A DNA stretch of 64,000 bases. It comes from Crocosphaera sp. UHCC 0190. Lineage in GTDB: Bacteria > Cyanobacteriota > Cyanobacteriia > Cyanobacteriales > Microcystaceae. Of this stretch, positions 50,646 to 58,386 are shown piece by piece. Position 1 is the stretch's first letter. Each line of letters opens with the position of its first letter. The stretch spans positions 248,001-312,000 of the forward strand of contig NZ_JAYGHP010000003.1 of the NCBI RefSeq assembly GCF_034932065.1, read 5' to 3'. The notes below the pieces were generated by a model that saw only the letters and a list, made by a program, of their open reading frames with translations, had not been told where the DNA came from and searched no databases. A program made the position numbers and the translations under genes.

Positions 50646-51020
50646 TTATGTACTTTGTCGTCCCAATTCATAAATACCACAGGCCATACAAGCCAGCATT
50701 CCCATACTAACAGACCAACTTTCACCTAAGCCTAATTCTACTCCCCAATTACAAAATCCACCAAGGACTAAAAAAGGAATAATGCTCAATAAAGAAGCAT
50801 AAAAAGCATTTTGAGACTCTCGCGCTGGACGGGTTCTTTCAAACTCTTCAATGGAAGTATAAAGCGATCGCTCAGCAAAATTAAACCAACGATTTAAGCC
50901 GACAATAACCCATTCTCTCAGAGAAGAAAACCCTAAATAAAGGGAAAAAGACCATAAACAAGCACCTGCAATCATCGCAGTATTCAGGGAAAATCGAAAA
51001 GGAATAAAATCAATAACCAT
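50646..51020 (-). CDS. Small hypothetical membrane protein
   Basis: 124 aa from ATG 51020 (TTG 51032 is possible). Hydrophobic segments near 12-33 and 77-93 plus a third near 103-117; the loop between contains F-N-F-A-E-R-S-L-Y-T-S-I-E-E-F-E-R-T. No family recognised. Lies 10 bp before msrA on the same strand, so co-transcription is likely. Confidence 0.65.
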   Translation of the reverse strand: MVIDFIPFRFSLNTAMIAGACLWSFSLYLGFSSLREWVIVGLNRWFNFAERSLYTSIEEFERTRPARESQNAFYASLLSIIPFLVLGGFCNWGVELGLGESWSVSMGMLACMACGIYELGRQST

Positions 51021-51161
51021 GAGTTTTATCAATTGTCAAGCAAAGATTGGTAAATCATCTATAAATTTTAACAAAACTCTGTCAAATTAAGCAAAATCAA
51101 TAATTTTCTGGCATCCCCTCAAAACACCCTGCCTTGCCTAACTAGCAAATTAAAGGCAAAA

Positions 51162-51860
51162 ATGATTATGATGCAACCATTAGTCCAGTTCTGGCTAAAT
51201 TTAATCGGTGTGAGTGATGTTATGAATCAGTGCTTCAATTTTCTGAGATGGAAATCTAAAGCTTGCCGTTCCCAACCTCTCTGGTTACTATTCTTAGGAA
51301 TAGGGACGTTTTTAGTGCCTGTAACTCTCAATGGGTGGTTAGAGAGTCCTCTACAGGCCCAATATGTACCAGCGACCAATTCCACGAATATCTGGCGATC
51401 TGCTTCCTTTCCCCTGGAAAACTTCCAAACCTATACCTCTGGGTTTGGTTATCGGACTTCTCCTGTTACTGGTCAATCTCAATTTCATCAGGGATTAGAC
51501 ATGGCGGCCCCATTAGGGAGTTATGTCCGTAATTGGTGGGAAGGACGGGTGATCAGTTTATCTGATCATACAGCCTGTGGCACCATGATTCAGATTCAAT
51601 CGGGCCAGTGGACTCATATCTATTGTCATTTGATGGGATCGGTAGAAGAAAGCCCCCAAGGACGTTATTTGATTGATCGAGAGGGGGGAATTGTGTTATG
51701 GCAAGGCCAAGATGTTCCCGTTGGGGCGAGAATTGGTCGTGTGGGTATGACTGGCCGCACCACGGGGCCTCATCTTCATTGGGGATTAAAATATGGGGGT
51801 CAATATCTTGATCCGGCCTTAGTTTTGCGAGAAATGTTTCGAGATCGAGCGTCTTCTTAA
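51162..51860 (+). CDS. M23-family (LytM) peptidase
   Basis: 232 aa. A membrane/signal segment near 43-66 (W-L-L-F-L-G-I-G-T-F-L-V-P). The LytM zinc site is complete: F-H-Q-G-L-D-M-A near 108-115 and T-G-P-H-L-H-W-G-L near 205-213. It cuts peptidoglycan cross-bridges or serves as an activator of amidases. AAAGGC lies just before ATG 51162. Monocistronic, convergent with a small hypothetical gene. Confidence 0.87.
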   Translation: MIMMQPLVQFWLNLIGVSDVMNQCFNFLRWKSKACRSQPLWLLFLGIGTFLVPVTLNGWLESPLQAQYVPATNSTNIWRSASFPLENFQTYTSGFGYRTSPVTGQSQFHQGLDMAAPLGSYVRNWWEGRVISLSDHTACGTMIQIQSGQWTHIYCHLMGSVEESPQGRYLIDREGGIVLWQGQDVPVGARIGRVGMTGRTTGPHLHWGLKYGGQYLDPALVLREMFRDRASS

Positions 51861-51883
51861 CTGTTGAATATAACTATCAACAA

Positions 51884-52129
51884 TTAAAATTGTCTGGTAA
51901 TACATTCCCCATCATCCACTAATTCTGCTACTAATAATAAGGCTTCTTGCTCTCGATTGTGTTTTAATAACTGTTGAGTTTGATAAAGCTTACTTACCAA
52001 CTGATTGATCGAGAAAAATAGCTGTTCTTTTCTGGCTAAATGTTCTTCGAGTAAGGAATTTAATTCTCCAAGAGAATAGGGTTTTGGAGAAAAATCCGCT
52101 AGAAAAGATTCAGAGGGGTTACTATTCAT
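51884..52129 (-). CDS. Small hypothetical coiled-coil protein
   Basis: 81 aa from ATG 52129 (frame open to 52156). Mostly one long amphipathic helix, L-G-E-L-N-S-L-L-E-E-H-L-A-R-K-E-Q-L-F-F to L-L-V-A-E-L-V-D-D, ending C-I-T-R-Q-F. No family recognised. Convergent with the M23 peptidase. Confidence 0.55.
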   Translation of the reverse strand: MNSNPSESFLADFSPKPYSLGELNSLLEEHLARKEQLFFSINQLVSKLYQTQQLLKHNREQEALLLVAELVDDGECITRQF

Positions 52130-52237
52130 AGTCAATGATTTAATCAATGATTTCATCTACAATTATTGATTGATTGACGATCTCTGGCTGTTACTGAGAT
52201 CACACCCCTTTCGTGACATAGCACTGTTAAAGTTAGT

Positions 52238-52498
52238 TTAACCACCACTGACTGGTGGAATTAAAACTAATTCATCCCCATCTTTGAGGAAGGTATCACC
52301 CTCAACAAATTGTAAATTCACCCCAAATCTTGTTAAATCTCGCCATTTCGCTAAGGGGGGATGTTCTCTGAGTAACCCATCAAGAACAGTGCTTACAGTT
52401 GTTTCTGGGGGAAACTGTCGTCTTAATTCCGGCACACCATAAGCTTCTTGATAAATAGCAAACAGTTTAATGGTAATAGTAATCAGAGCTTGAGACAT
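52238..52498 (-). CDS. MoaD/ThiS-family sulfur carrier
   Basis: 86 aa from ATG 52498 (frame extends to 52543 without family likeness). Ubiquitin-like fold: I-T-I-T-I-K-L-F-A-I-Y-Q-E at the start, then V-S-T-V-L-D-G-L-L, D-G-D-E-L-V-L-I-P-P-V-S-G-G at the end; the terminal Gly-Gly is the thiocarboxylate site. It most likely acts in molybdopterin synthesis as MoaD, but no moaE or other moa gene is adjacent. Confidence 0.83.
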   Translation of the reverse strand: MSQALITITIKLFAIYQEAYGVPELRRQFPPETTVSTVLDGLLREHPPLAKWRDLTRFGVNLQFVEGDTFLKDGDELVLIPPVSGG

Positions 52499-52610
52499 AA
52501 AATTACTAAATTGATTTTTTTGAACTATTAATTTTTCTATCAAAATTGAGCCATATCGTTAGAAATATGTCAAGCTGAAGGTGGAATTCAATCGTTGATC
52601 AGGGGGGACT

Positions 52611-53147
52611 ATGGGAAACCAAGTTGACAGTCGGGAAGTCCTTACCCAACCTAATGTAGCTGGTTCTATTTATCAAAAAATTTTAGTAGCAGTCGATCAT
52701 CTGGCTGGCAATACGGAAGTTTTTGGAACGGCTTTAAACTTCGCCAAAGCTCAGGGCAGTGAGTTAATGATTTTTACCGCGATTCCTGAACAGACTCCAG
52801 GAACGATGGACTTACCTATTTATTCCGAAATGGCAGGTTATGGGGCAATTTATAGCCAGGAAATGGTAGATTTAGAGGAGAAATTAATTCAAGAAACCCT
52901 AGAAGAACTGCAAACTTGGCTGAAAAGATTAGCACAACAAGGAATTAGTCAAGGGATTAAAACCGGATCGGATTATGCTTATGGGGAACCAGGTCAACAA
53001 ATTTGCGCCTTGGCCAAGAAATGGGACGCTGACTTAATTATTATCGGTCGTCGTGGCCGGAGTGGTTTGTCGGAGTTATTATTGGGGAGTGTGAGTAATT
53101 ATGTGATTCATCATGCACCCTGTTCAATTTTAGTGGTGCAGCATTAA
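52611..53147 (+). CDS. Universal stress protein (UspA family)
   Basis: 178 aa. One Usp domain (about 22-178) starting I-L-V-A-V-D-H-L with the C-terminal ATP-binding motif G-R-R-G-R-S-G-L-S-E-L-L-L-G-S-V-S (G-2x-G-9x-G-S). An extra N-terminal tail of about 20 residues. AGGGGGG about 4 nt before ATG 52611 is a strong ribosome binding site. Probably binds ATP; role in stress unspecified. Convergent with rpsA. Confidence 0.88.
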   Translation: MGNQVDSREVLTQPNVAGSIYQKILVAVDHLAGNTEVFGTALNFAKAQGSELMIFTAIPEQTPGTMDLPIYSEMAGYGAIYSQEMVDLEEKLIQETLEELQTWLKRLAQQGISQGIKTGSDYAYGEPGQQICALAKKWDADLIIIGRRGRSGLSELLLGSVSNYVIHHAPCSILVVQH

Positions 53148-53207
53148 AAAAAGAGGGTTATACCCCCCTTTATACCCCCCCTTTATAATAGGGATTAACG
53201 GTTGTTT

Positions 53208-54206
53208 CTAGTCTTCTGTGGCCGCAACCGCCAATTCTTCGTCGGCTTCTAATGCCGAAGGAATATCCTCTAGATTTTCTTCTTGGGGCATTTCTTTTCC
53301 TTCTGCCTCAGCTAAGAGCTTCAGGCGGTATTTTTCCGCCATTTCTTCCGCTTTCTCAAACACTAAATCCCGATTTTTGAGCATATCACCAGGTTCAGGT
53401 TCTAGTTGTTTCGTAGACAGAGAAATGCGTCCTCTTTCTGCATCTAAATCAATGATCATGACCTTCAGTTCATCATTGACCCCAAAGACACTGTGAGGAG
53501 TATCAATATGGTCATGGGAAATTTCAGAAATGTGCAGCAGTCCACTCACGCCACCAATATCAATGAATGCCCCATAGGGCTTGATGCCACGAACGGAACC
53601 AATGACCACTTGACCGACTTCTAAGCCATTCATCTTCCGTTCGACAAGCGCACGACGATGACTGAGAACTAAGCGGTTGCGTTCTTCATCCACTTCCAGA
53701 AATTTTAACGGGAGTTCTGTGTTAACTAAATCTTCTTTGGCCTCACGGGTACTAATATGAGATCCGGGAATAAAGCCCCGTAACCCTTCAATTCTGACCA
53801 AAGCACCACCTCGGTTGGTGGCAAAGACAATAGAACGCACGGTTGCATCTTCTGCCTGTAGTTGACGAACCCTTTCCCAAGCTCGCATATACTCGATGCG
53901 ACGAATAGAAAGGGTTAACTGTCCGTCTTCGTTTTCATCCGTGAGAATGAAAAATTCCCTAGTTTCATTGGACTGGAGAACGTCTTTTGGGTCATCGACC
54001 CGATTAATTGACATTTCTTGAATGGGAATGTAGGCGGCTGTTTTTGCCCCAATGTCAATTAATGCGCCTCTCGGTTCCATACTAAACACCGTCCCAGGCA
54101 CAATGTCCCCAGGACTAAAATGATAATCGTATTTGTCGAGCAGTGCGGCAAAATCTTCGTGAGTGAAACCAATGTCTTTAGTCGCTGTTGTTTTCTGAGT
54201 TACCAT
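53208..54206 (-). CDS. rpsA: 30S ribosomal protein S1
   Basis: 332 aa with three S1 RNA-binding domains (about 30-100, 116-182, 196-266), the short form normal in cyanobacteria and plastids. Clear S1 starts: G-D-I-V-P-G-T-V-F-S-M and V-G-Q-V-V-I-G-S-V-R-G-I-K-P-Y-G-A-F-I-D. The acidic C-terminal tail (about 295-332) has no S1 domain. It binds mRNA on the small subunit during initiation. Upstream is a 279-bp leader region. Confidence 0.95.
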   Translation of the reverse strand: MVTQKTTATKDIGFTHEDFAALLDKYDYHFSPGDIVPGTVFSMEPRGALIDIGAKTAAYIPIQEMSINRVDDPKDVLQSNETREFFILTDENEDGQLTLSIRRIEYMRAWERVRQLQAEDATVRSIVFATNRGGALVRIEGLRGFIPGSHISTREAKEDLVNTELPLKFLEVDEERNRLVLSHRRALVERKMNGLEVGQVVIGSVRGIKPYGAFIDIGGVSGLLHISEISHDHIDTPHSVFGVNDELKVMIIDLDAERGRISLSTKQLEPEPGDMLKNRDLVFEKAEEMAEKYRLKLLAEAEGKEMPQEENLEDIPSALEADEELAVAATED

Positions 54207-54485
54207 GTACCTTATGTTGTCCTATATCTGATCTCCAATAGTCGGCGGTGCCTCCTGTTAATGTACAGTTGCCAATTTTAGGGGCTTCAACCGACTCATT
54301 AAGCTGAACCAAGTTGTGACCCTAAGCGCATGAAACTGCCATAGGCACTATCCTTCTCACCCTAGGTGACAAGGACAGTTAAAAGAAGATTGAGTGTGTT
54401 TTAGTCAATCAGTTTCAGGATACAGATTCTTTATTATAAATTATAGTTGATTAATTGAACATCTTGCACACGAGATCTCTCAAGG
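54207..54485 (-). promoter_or_regulatory. rpsA leader with upstream AGGAGG
   Basis: On the minus strand AGGAGG lies at 54256-54251, about 45 nt before the rpsA ATG, where it cannot serve that start directly. It could serve a mini-frame (TTG, 8 codons) ending just before rpsA, or be a target for S1/ribosome feedback. AAGG at 54213-54210 is the likely functional site for rpsA. Confidence 0.35.
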
Positions 54486-54629
54486 ATGTCCCCAGTCACA
54501 GTTGACCGAGAACAGGGACAATGGAATGTCTATGCTGATCTTGACTGGGAATTACTTAATTATCAACCCCATCAACCCTTGAAGAAATTAGGGCAGTATC
54601 TCCATACAATAGGATCATCGGGTGGGTAA
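54486..54629 (+). CDS. Possible small protein, 47 aa
   Basis: ATG 54486 to TAA 54627-54629. The sequence is protein-like: V-D-R-E-Q-G-Q-W-N-V-Y-A-D-L-D-W-E-L-L-N, then Y-Q-P-H-Q-P-L-K-K-L-G-Q-Y-L. The last residues G-S-S-G-G and the stop are supplied by a palindromic repeat (54620-54638), suggesting the original C-terminus was changed by that element. AAGG lies immediately before the ATG, too close for a normal ribosome binding site. No family recognised. Confidence 0.45.
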   Translation: MSPVTVDREQGQWNVYADLDWELLNYQPHQPLKKLGQYLHTIGSSGG

Positions 54630-54638
54630 TACCCACCC
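54620..54638. repeat. Palindromic repeat GGGTGGGTA-A-TACCCACCC
   Basis: Perfect 9-bp stem, same family as the repeats at 10971, 44198 and 58321. It forms the 3' end and stop codon of the small ORF 54486-54629. Confidence 0.65.
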
Positions 54639-54981
54639 CACTGATTAGTAAAAAAAATAAATCTCAGTATTTTTACTAAACATTTTTTAACAAGATTTTT
54701 CAACAAATTTTTTTAAATATATTGATACATATTTAAACTTTATGGCGATTTTTTTTTGTAACAAAATTTCATAAAAAAACGATTTGATTGTTAATATCCC
54801 TCTAAAATACTCGGCAAAACTAGACATCAAGGAAAACATTGACCAACTTTTCGGGACAATTGTATAAATTTTACGCATTTGCCAGTCCGTCACTAAAAGA
54901 TATTTAGCAAGGGAATAAACTCAGCTTTGTTAATCTGAAACAATATTTCTAGAAATTCTGTTAAAAGAGTACGGACAGATG
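54639..54981. other. AT-rich intergenic DNA, no gene supported
   Basis: First half of a 732-bp gap before the IS607-like gene. A 68-codon minus-strand frame (54687-54893) has no family likeness and an AT-driven composition, so it was not called. Poly-A and poly-T tracts are frequent. Confidence 0.45.
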
Positions 54982-55011
54982 TTGACATAAAGGCGAAATC
55001 AATGTTATTAA
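54982..55011 (+). promoter_or_regulatory. Candidate sigma-70-type promoter in a long gap
   Basis: TTGACA (54982-54987), an 18-bp spacer and TATTAA (55006-55011). No ORF begins for 350 bp, so it would make either a non-coding RNA or a long leader for the IS607-like gene. A second possible -10, TATACT, is at 55296-55301, 60 bp before that gene. Confidence 0.4.
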
Positions 55012-55017
55012 TTAGAT

Positions 55018-55196
55018 ACAAATCAGAAAAAATTATAAGGATCTGATTTAATATTCATCAGAAATTTAAAACCACACTAAAATGGAAGTACCAGAAAAAT
55101 TTAGCTCACTTATCAATCTAAATTCTTGATAAGTTTTTCGGAAAATCTTATAAATGTTCCCCTTGTTTGAAATCAGTTAATTAAACTGATTTTCCC
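55018..55196 (+). ncRNA. Possible small RNA (promoter to hairpin)
   Basis: Downstream of the promoter candidate, the 9-bp stem AAATCAGTT / AACTGATTT (55170-55178, 55184-55192) is followed by TTCCCTCT, a weak terminator. The approximately 180-nt interval has no ORF. Purely a positional candidate; no known RNA family recognised. Confidence 0.22.
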
Positions 55197-55361
55197 TCTG
55201 ATTCTTCATTGCTAAATCCTGGAAAAGTGCTTTGTTGTCTGCTCAATTAACAATGAAACTAATTGCCTGTTGTATTTCTTTTGTTTACCCCTATCTATAC
55301 TGTGATCTAACTTAAGTTGGCTACTGGTTAATCAGTATTTCTACTTCACTGAATCAACACA

Positions 55362-55997
55362 ATGACCATGAAAAATCTGCTCACTATTCAAGAAGCTGCT
55401 CAACTCTTAGGTGTTAGTACCAAAACCATTCGTCGCTGGGAGAAAGCGGGAAAAATAGAGGCCATGAGAACTCCAGGGGGACATCGGCGGTTTGAGGCCA
55501 ATGGTATATTACCCAAACCTTCTGTATCTTCCTTAACAGTCGCTTACGCGAGAATTAACCAAAGCCAATCTCCCGATGATTTAAAGCAACAAGTACATCT
55601 GCTAGAAACTTATTGTAAAAGTCATAATTACAACTATAAAATCATTCAGGATATTGGTAGTGGTGTTAACTACAAAAATCAAGGACTAATGTCTTTATTA
55701 GAACTCATTTGTACTGACAAAATAGAACGGTTAGTTTTAACCCGTAAAGACAGACTTTTGAGACTTGGTGCTGACATTATTCTTACCCTTTGCGAGATTC
55801 TCGGTGTTGAAGTGATTATCATTAACAGTCCAGATGTTGAGAAAATAGTGGAAGAAGAGTTAACCCAAGACATTGAAGACATCGTCACCCTATTTAGAAA
55901 TCGCCTGTATGGAATGCGTAATGCCACCAATGTCGCACTGCTCAATGAACTGGAGAACCTCACAGAACGATTACATGAATGTTCTTGCGCCCTATAA
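55362..55997 (+). CDS. IS607-type MerR/serine-recombinase protein lacking catalytic Ser
   Basis: 211 aa. MerR-like HTH at about 6-45 (L-T-I-Q-E-A-A-Q-L-L-G-V-S, T-I-R-R-W-E-K-A-G-K-I), then a serine-recombinase domain (about 58-190) with Y-K-I-I-Q-D-I-G-S-G-V-N-Y, R-K-D-R-L-L-R-L-G and R-L-Y-G-M-R. The catalytic stretch, normally Y-A-R-V-S-S-x-x-Q, reads Y-A-R-I-N-Q-S-Q-S, so the nucleophile position (66) is Asn. There is no tnpB nearby and no IS ends were seen. Either a dead transposase remnant kept intact or a domesticated DNA-binding regulator. The cysC gene follows after 77 bp. Confidence 0.8.
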   Translation: MTMKNLLTIQEAAQLLGVSTKTIRRWEKAGKIEAMRTPGGHRRFEANGILPKPSVSSLTVAYARINQSQSPDDLKQQVHLLETYCKSHNYNYKIIQDIGSGVNYKNQGLMSLLELICTDKIERLVLTRKDRLLRLGADIILTLCEILGVEVIIINSPDVEKIVEEELTQDIEDIVTLFRNRLYGMRNATNVALLNELENLTERLHECSCAL

Positions 55998-56074
55998 ACA
56001 ACCCTTGTCATTTGCCCCCATCCAGGGTACGCTGTCAATAATTATTAAGAAACACTTAGGAAACTTAAATCAGC

Positions 56075-56620
56075 ATGAAGCAGCGTGGCGTAACTGTTTG
56101 GTTAACTGGATTAAGTGGGGCTGGCAAAACCACCATCACCCAGGCCTTAGAAAAGAAAATCCTTGATGCGGGTTATCCCTTAGAAGTTCTTGATGGGGAT
56201 ATTGTGAGAACCAATCTCACCAAAGGGTTAGGTTTTTCTAAAGAAGATCGGGATGAAAACATCCGTCGGATCGGGTTTGTTTGCCGATTACTCACCCGTC
56301 ATGGTGTGATTGTTCTTGTTTCTGCTATTTCTCCTTATCGAGACATTCGGGAAGAGGTTCGCGGAAAAATTGGGGATTTTGTCGAAGTTTTCGTCAATGC
56401 ACCTTTAGCGGTATGTGAAGATCGGGATGTCAAGGGCTTATATAAGCGGGCTAGAGCAGGGGAAATCAAATCTTTTACAGGTATTGATGACCCCTACGAA
56501 GCCCCATTAAACCCTGAGGTCGAGTGTCGCACAGATCTCGAAACCTTGGAAGAAAGTGTCAACAAAGTTTGGCAAAAACTCGAAGAAATGGGCTATCTCG
56601 CTAAACCCGTTGCGGTTTAA
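56075..56620 (+). CDS. cysC: Adenylylsulfate kinase (APS kinase)
   Basis: 181 aa. P-loop G-L-S-G-A-G-K-T-T at 12-20, L-D-G-D-I-V-R-T-N-L near 38-47 for APS binding, and F-T-G-I-D-D-P-Y-E-A-P near 130-140. It makes PAPS from APS with ATP, feeding sulfate reduction or sulfotransferases. Normal length. Single gene; no cysN/D near. Confidence 0.95.
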   Translation: MKQRGVTVWLTGLSGAGKTTITQALEKKILDAGYPLEVLDGDIVRTNLTKGLGFSKEDRDENIRRIGFVCRLLTRHGVIVLVSAISPYRDIREEVRGKIGDFVEVFVNAPLAVCEDRDVKGLYKRARAGEIKSFTGIDDPYEAPLNPEVECRTDLETLEESVNKVWQKLEEMGYLAKPVAV

Positions 56621-56683
56621 GCTTTCAACCTTGAGAATTCCTGATAATCTGAAGATTGTGAAGGATAATAGGTAGAAACAAGC

Positions 56684-57943
56684 GTGAAAGTCTTAGTCGT
56701 TGGTAATGGAGGGCGGGAACACGCCCTCGCTTGGAAATTGCTCCAGTCTCCCCAAGTAGAACAGTGTTTTTGTGTTCCTGGTAATGGGGGAACAGCTTTA
56801 TTGCAAGGCTGTCAGAATATTACCCTAGGGGTTAATGACTTTGTGAGTATTGCTCAGGTAGCCCGTGAGCAGGCCATTGATTTAGTGGTGGTGGGGCCAG
56901 AAATTCCCCTATCTCTGGGAATTACGGATTATTTGCAAGCATTGGGCTTCAAAGTGTTTGGCCCCACCCAAGTCGGGGCGCAAATCGAGTCTAGTAAATC
57001 TTGGGCCAAAACCCTGATGGCTGAGGCTGGTATTCCCATCCCTCAAGGGGAAAGTTTTACAGATTCCCAAGCGGCCAAAGCCTATATTGCCCAACAAGGG
57101 GCCCCCATTGTGGTGAAAGCGGATGGGTTAGCGGCGGGAAAAGGGGTTATTGTGGCGAATACGGTGGCTGAGGCCCAAGCTGCGGTTGATAGTTTGATAA
57201 CTGATGGTTTTTCTCTGATTGTGGTGGAAGAATTTTTAATCGGGGAAGAAGTCTCAATTTTGGCTCTCACGGATGGTTTGACGGTGCGCCCTTTAGTGCC
57301 AGCCCAGGATCATAAACGCATTGGGGAAGGAGATACAGGCCTGAATACGGGAGGAATGGGAGCTTATGCCCCGGCCCCCATCGCCACACCTGCCCTATTA
57401 CAACGGGTGCAAAGGGAAATTTTGGAGCCAACGGTGGCGGCATTGCGTCAACGAGGGATTGATTATCGTGGGGTATTATATGCGGGACTGATGGTGAGCC
57501 CTGATGGTGAGCCGAAAGTTTTAGAATATAATTGTCGGTTTGGTGATCCAGAAACCCAAGCGGTTTTGCCGTTGTTAGAAACGCCTCTGGATGAGTTATT
57601 GTTAGCTTGCGTTGAACAGCGTTTGGAGAGTTTGCCGCCCTTGCAATGGTATTCAGGGAGTGCCGTTTGTGTGGTAATGGCTTCTGGGGGCTATCCTGGG
57701 GATTATGAGAAAGGTAAGCTGATTACAGGCATTGAAGATGCCCAAAGCTTGGGAGCTACGGTGTTTCAGGCGGGAACTAAATTAGATGGCAATCGCCTTT
57801 TAAGTGATGGGGGGCGTGTTTTAGGGGTGACGGCCTTGGGGCCAGATTTTCAGGCGGGGATTGAAGCTGTTTATTCAGCCGTTGAGTTGATTGAGTTTGA
57901 GGGGAAATATTATCGCCGTGATATTGGCTATCGTGCGCGGTAA
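56684..57943 (+). CDS. purD: Phosphoribosylamine-glycine ligase
   Basis: 419 aa ATP-grasp enzyme of purine synthesis making GAR. GTG start (V-K-V-L-V-V-G-N-G-G-R-E-H-A) with no ATG near. Other marks: V-V-V-G-P-E-I-P-L, K-A-D-G-L-A-A-G-K-G-V, R-F-G-D-P-E-T-Q and the C-terminal domain G-Y-P-G-D-Y. G-rich codon use is higher than in neighbours but within the range of the window. Hairpins follow the stop. Confidence 0.95.
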   Translation: MKVLVVGNGGREHALAWKLLQSPQVEQCFCVPGNGGTALLQGCQNITLGVNDFVSIAQVAREQAIDLVVVGPEIPLSLGITDYLQALGFKVFGPTQVGAQIESSKSWAKTLMAEAGIPIPQGESFTDSQAAKAYIAQQGAPIVVKADGLAAGKGVIVANTVAEAQAAVDSLITDGFSLIVVEEFLIGEEVSILALTDGLTVRPLVPAQDHKRIGEGDTGLNTGGMGAYAPAPIATPALLQRVQREILEPTVAALRQRGIDYRGVLYAGLMVSPDGEPKVLEYNCRFGDPETQAVLPLLETPLDELLLACVEQRLESLPPLQWYSGSAVCVVMASGGYPGDYEKGKLITGIEDAQSLGATVFQAGTKLDGNRLLSDGGRVLGVTALGPDFQAGIEAVYSAVELIEFEGKYYRRDIGYRAR

Positions 57944-58080
57944 TATTCAAATAGACCTTAACTCTAAAGAGTTAATCTAGATAAACAACGGTTGCCTACG
58001 CAACCTAAATTAAGTCCGCCTTCGCGGACTTAGTTCTTGTAGAATAAGGCTTTAGTCTGTTATTGATTATTGGTTTAGCA
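57944..58080 (+). repeat. Three hairpins after purD
   Basis: TTAACTCT-AA-AGAGTTAA (57958-57975), GGTTGC-CTAC-GCAACC (57990-58005) and TAAGTCCGC-CTTC-GCGGACTTA (58011-58032) follow in a row. The last is the most stable and may terminate purD; none has a long T run. Similar hairpin trains occur in other cyanobacterial genomes. The stretch has no ORF. Confidence 0.6.
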
Positions 58081-58197
58081 TAAGTAGTCGGACATAAATA
58101 AACGGCTCTATATTAAGAACTATTACGAAGTTTGAAAACCTTTACTGTTGCCTGTTGCCTCACCTCACAGTTAACTTTAATTTTGTCCGACTACTTA
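58081..58197. mobile_element. MITE-like element, 117 bp with 14-bp terminal inverted repeats
   Basis: TAAGTAGTCGGACA (58081-58094) and TGTCCGACTACTTA (58184-58197) are exact inverse copies bounding a non-coding 117-bp segment. No clear target duplication. Directly behind it AGTCCGATAGAACC begins, a motif repeated at 62414. No transposase with matching ends is in the window. Confidence 0.5.
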
Positions 58198-58320
58198 GTA
58201 AGTCCGATAGAACCTTTTTTACCGTAAAGTATCAATAGGAATTGAAATTGTTAGAGTTTTACATCAATGTAGAGATATTAATAGTCAATTTGATTGAGTT
58301 TTGGTTTTAGTCTAATAAGT

Positions 58321-58360
58321 GGTGGGCAATGCCCACCCTACAGTTTTTGTGTAATTAATT
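58321..58360. repeat. Palindromic repeat with TTTTGTGTAATTAATT tail
   Basis: GGTGGGCA-A-TGCCCACC, then CTACAGT and the same 16-bp tail as at 1297-1312. It lies 27 bp after the recF stop (recF is on the minus strand). Confidence 0.65.
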
Positions 58361-58386
58361 TGGTATAACAAATTGTCTGAAAAAGC

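Noticed and set aside
54687-54893. 68-codon minus-strand frame in the long gap
   Set aside because: Composition follows AT bias (Lys, Phe, Ile runs) and no known protein pattern.
55362-55997. Active IS607 insertion sequence
   Set aside because: No tnpB, no visible ends and the catalytic Ser is replaced by Asn.
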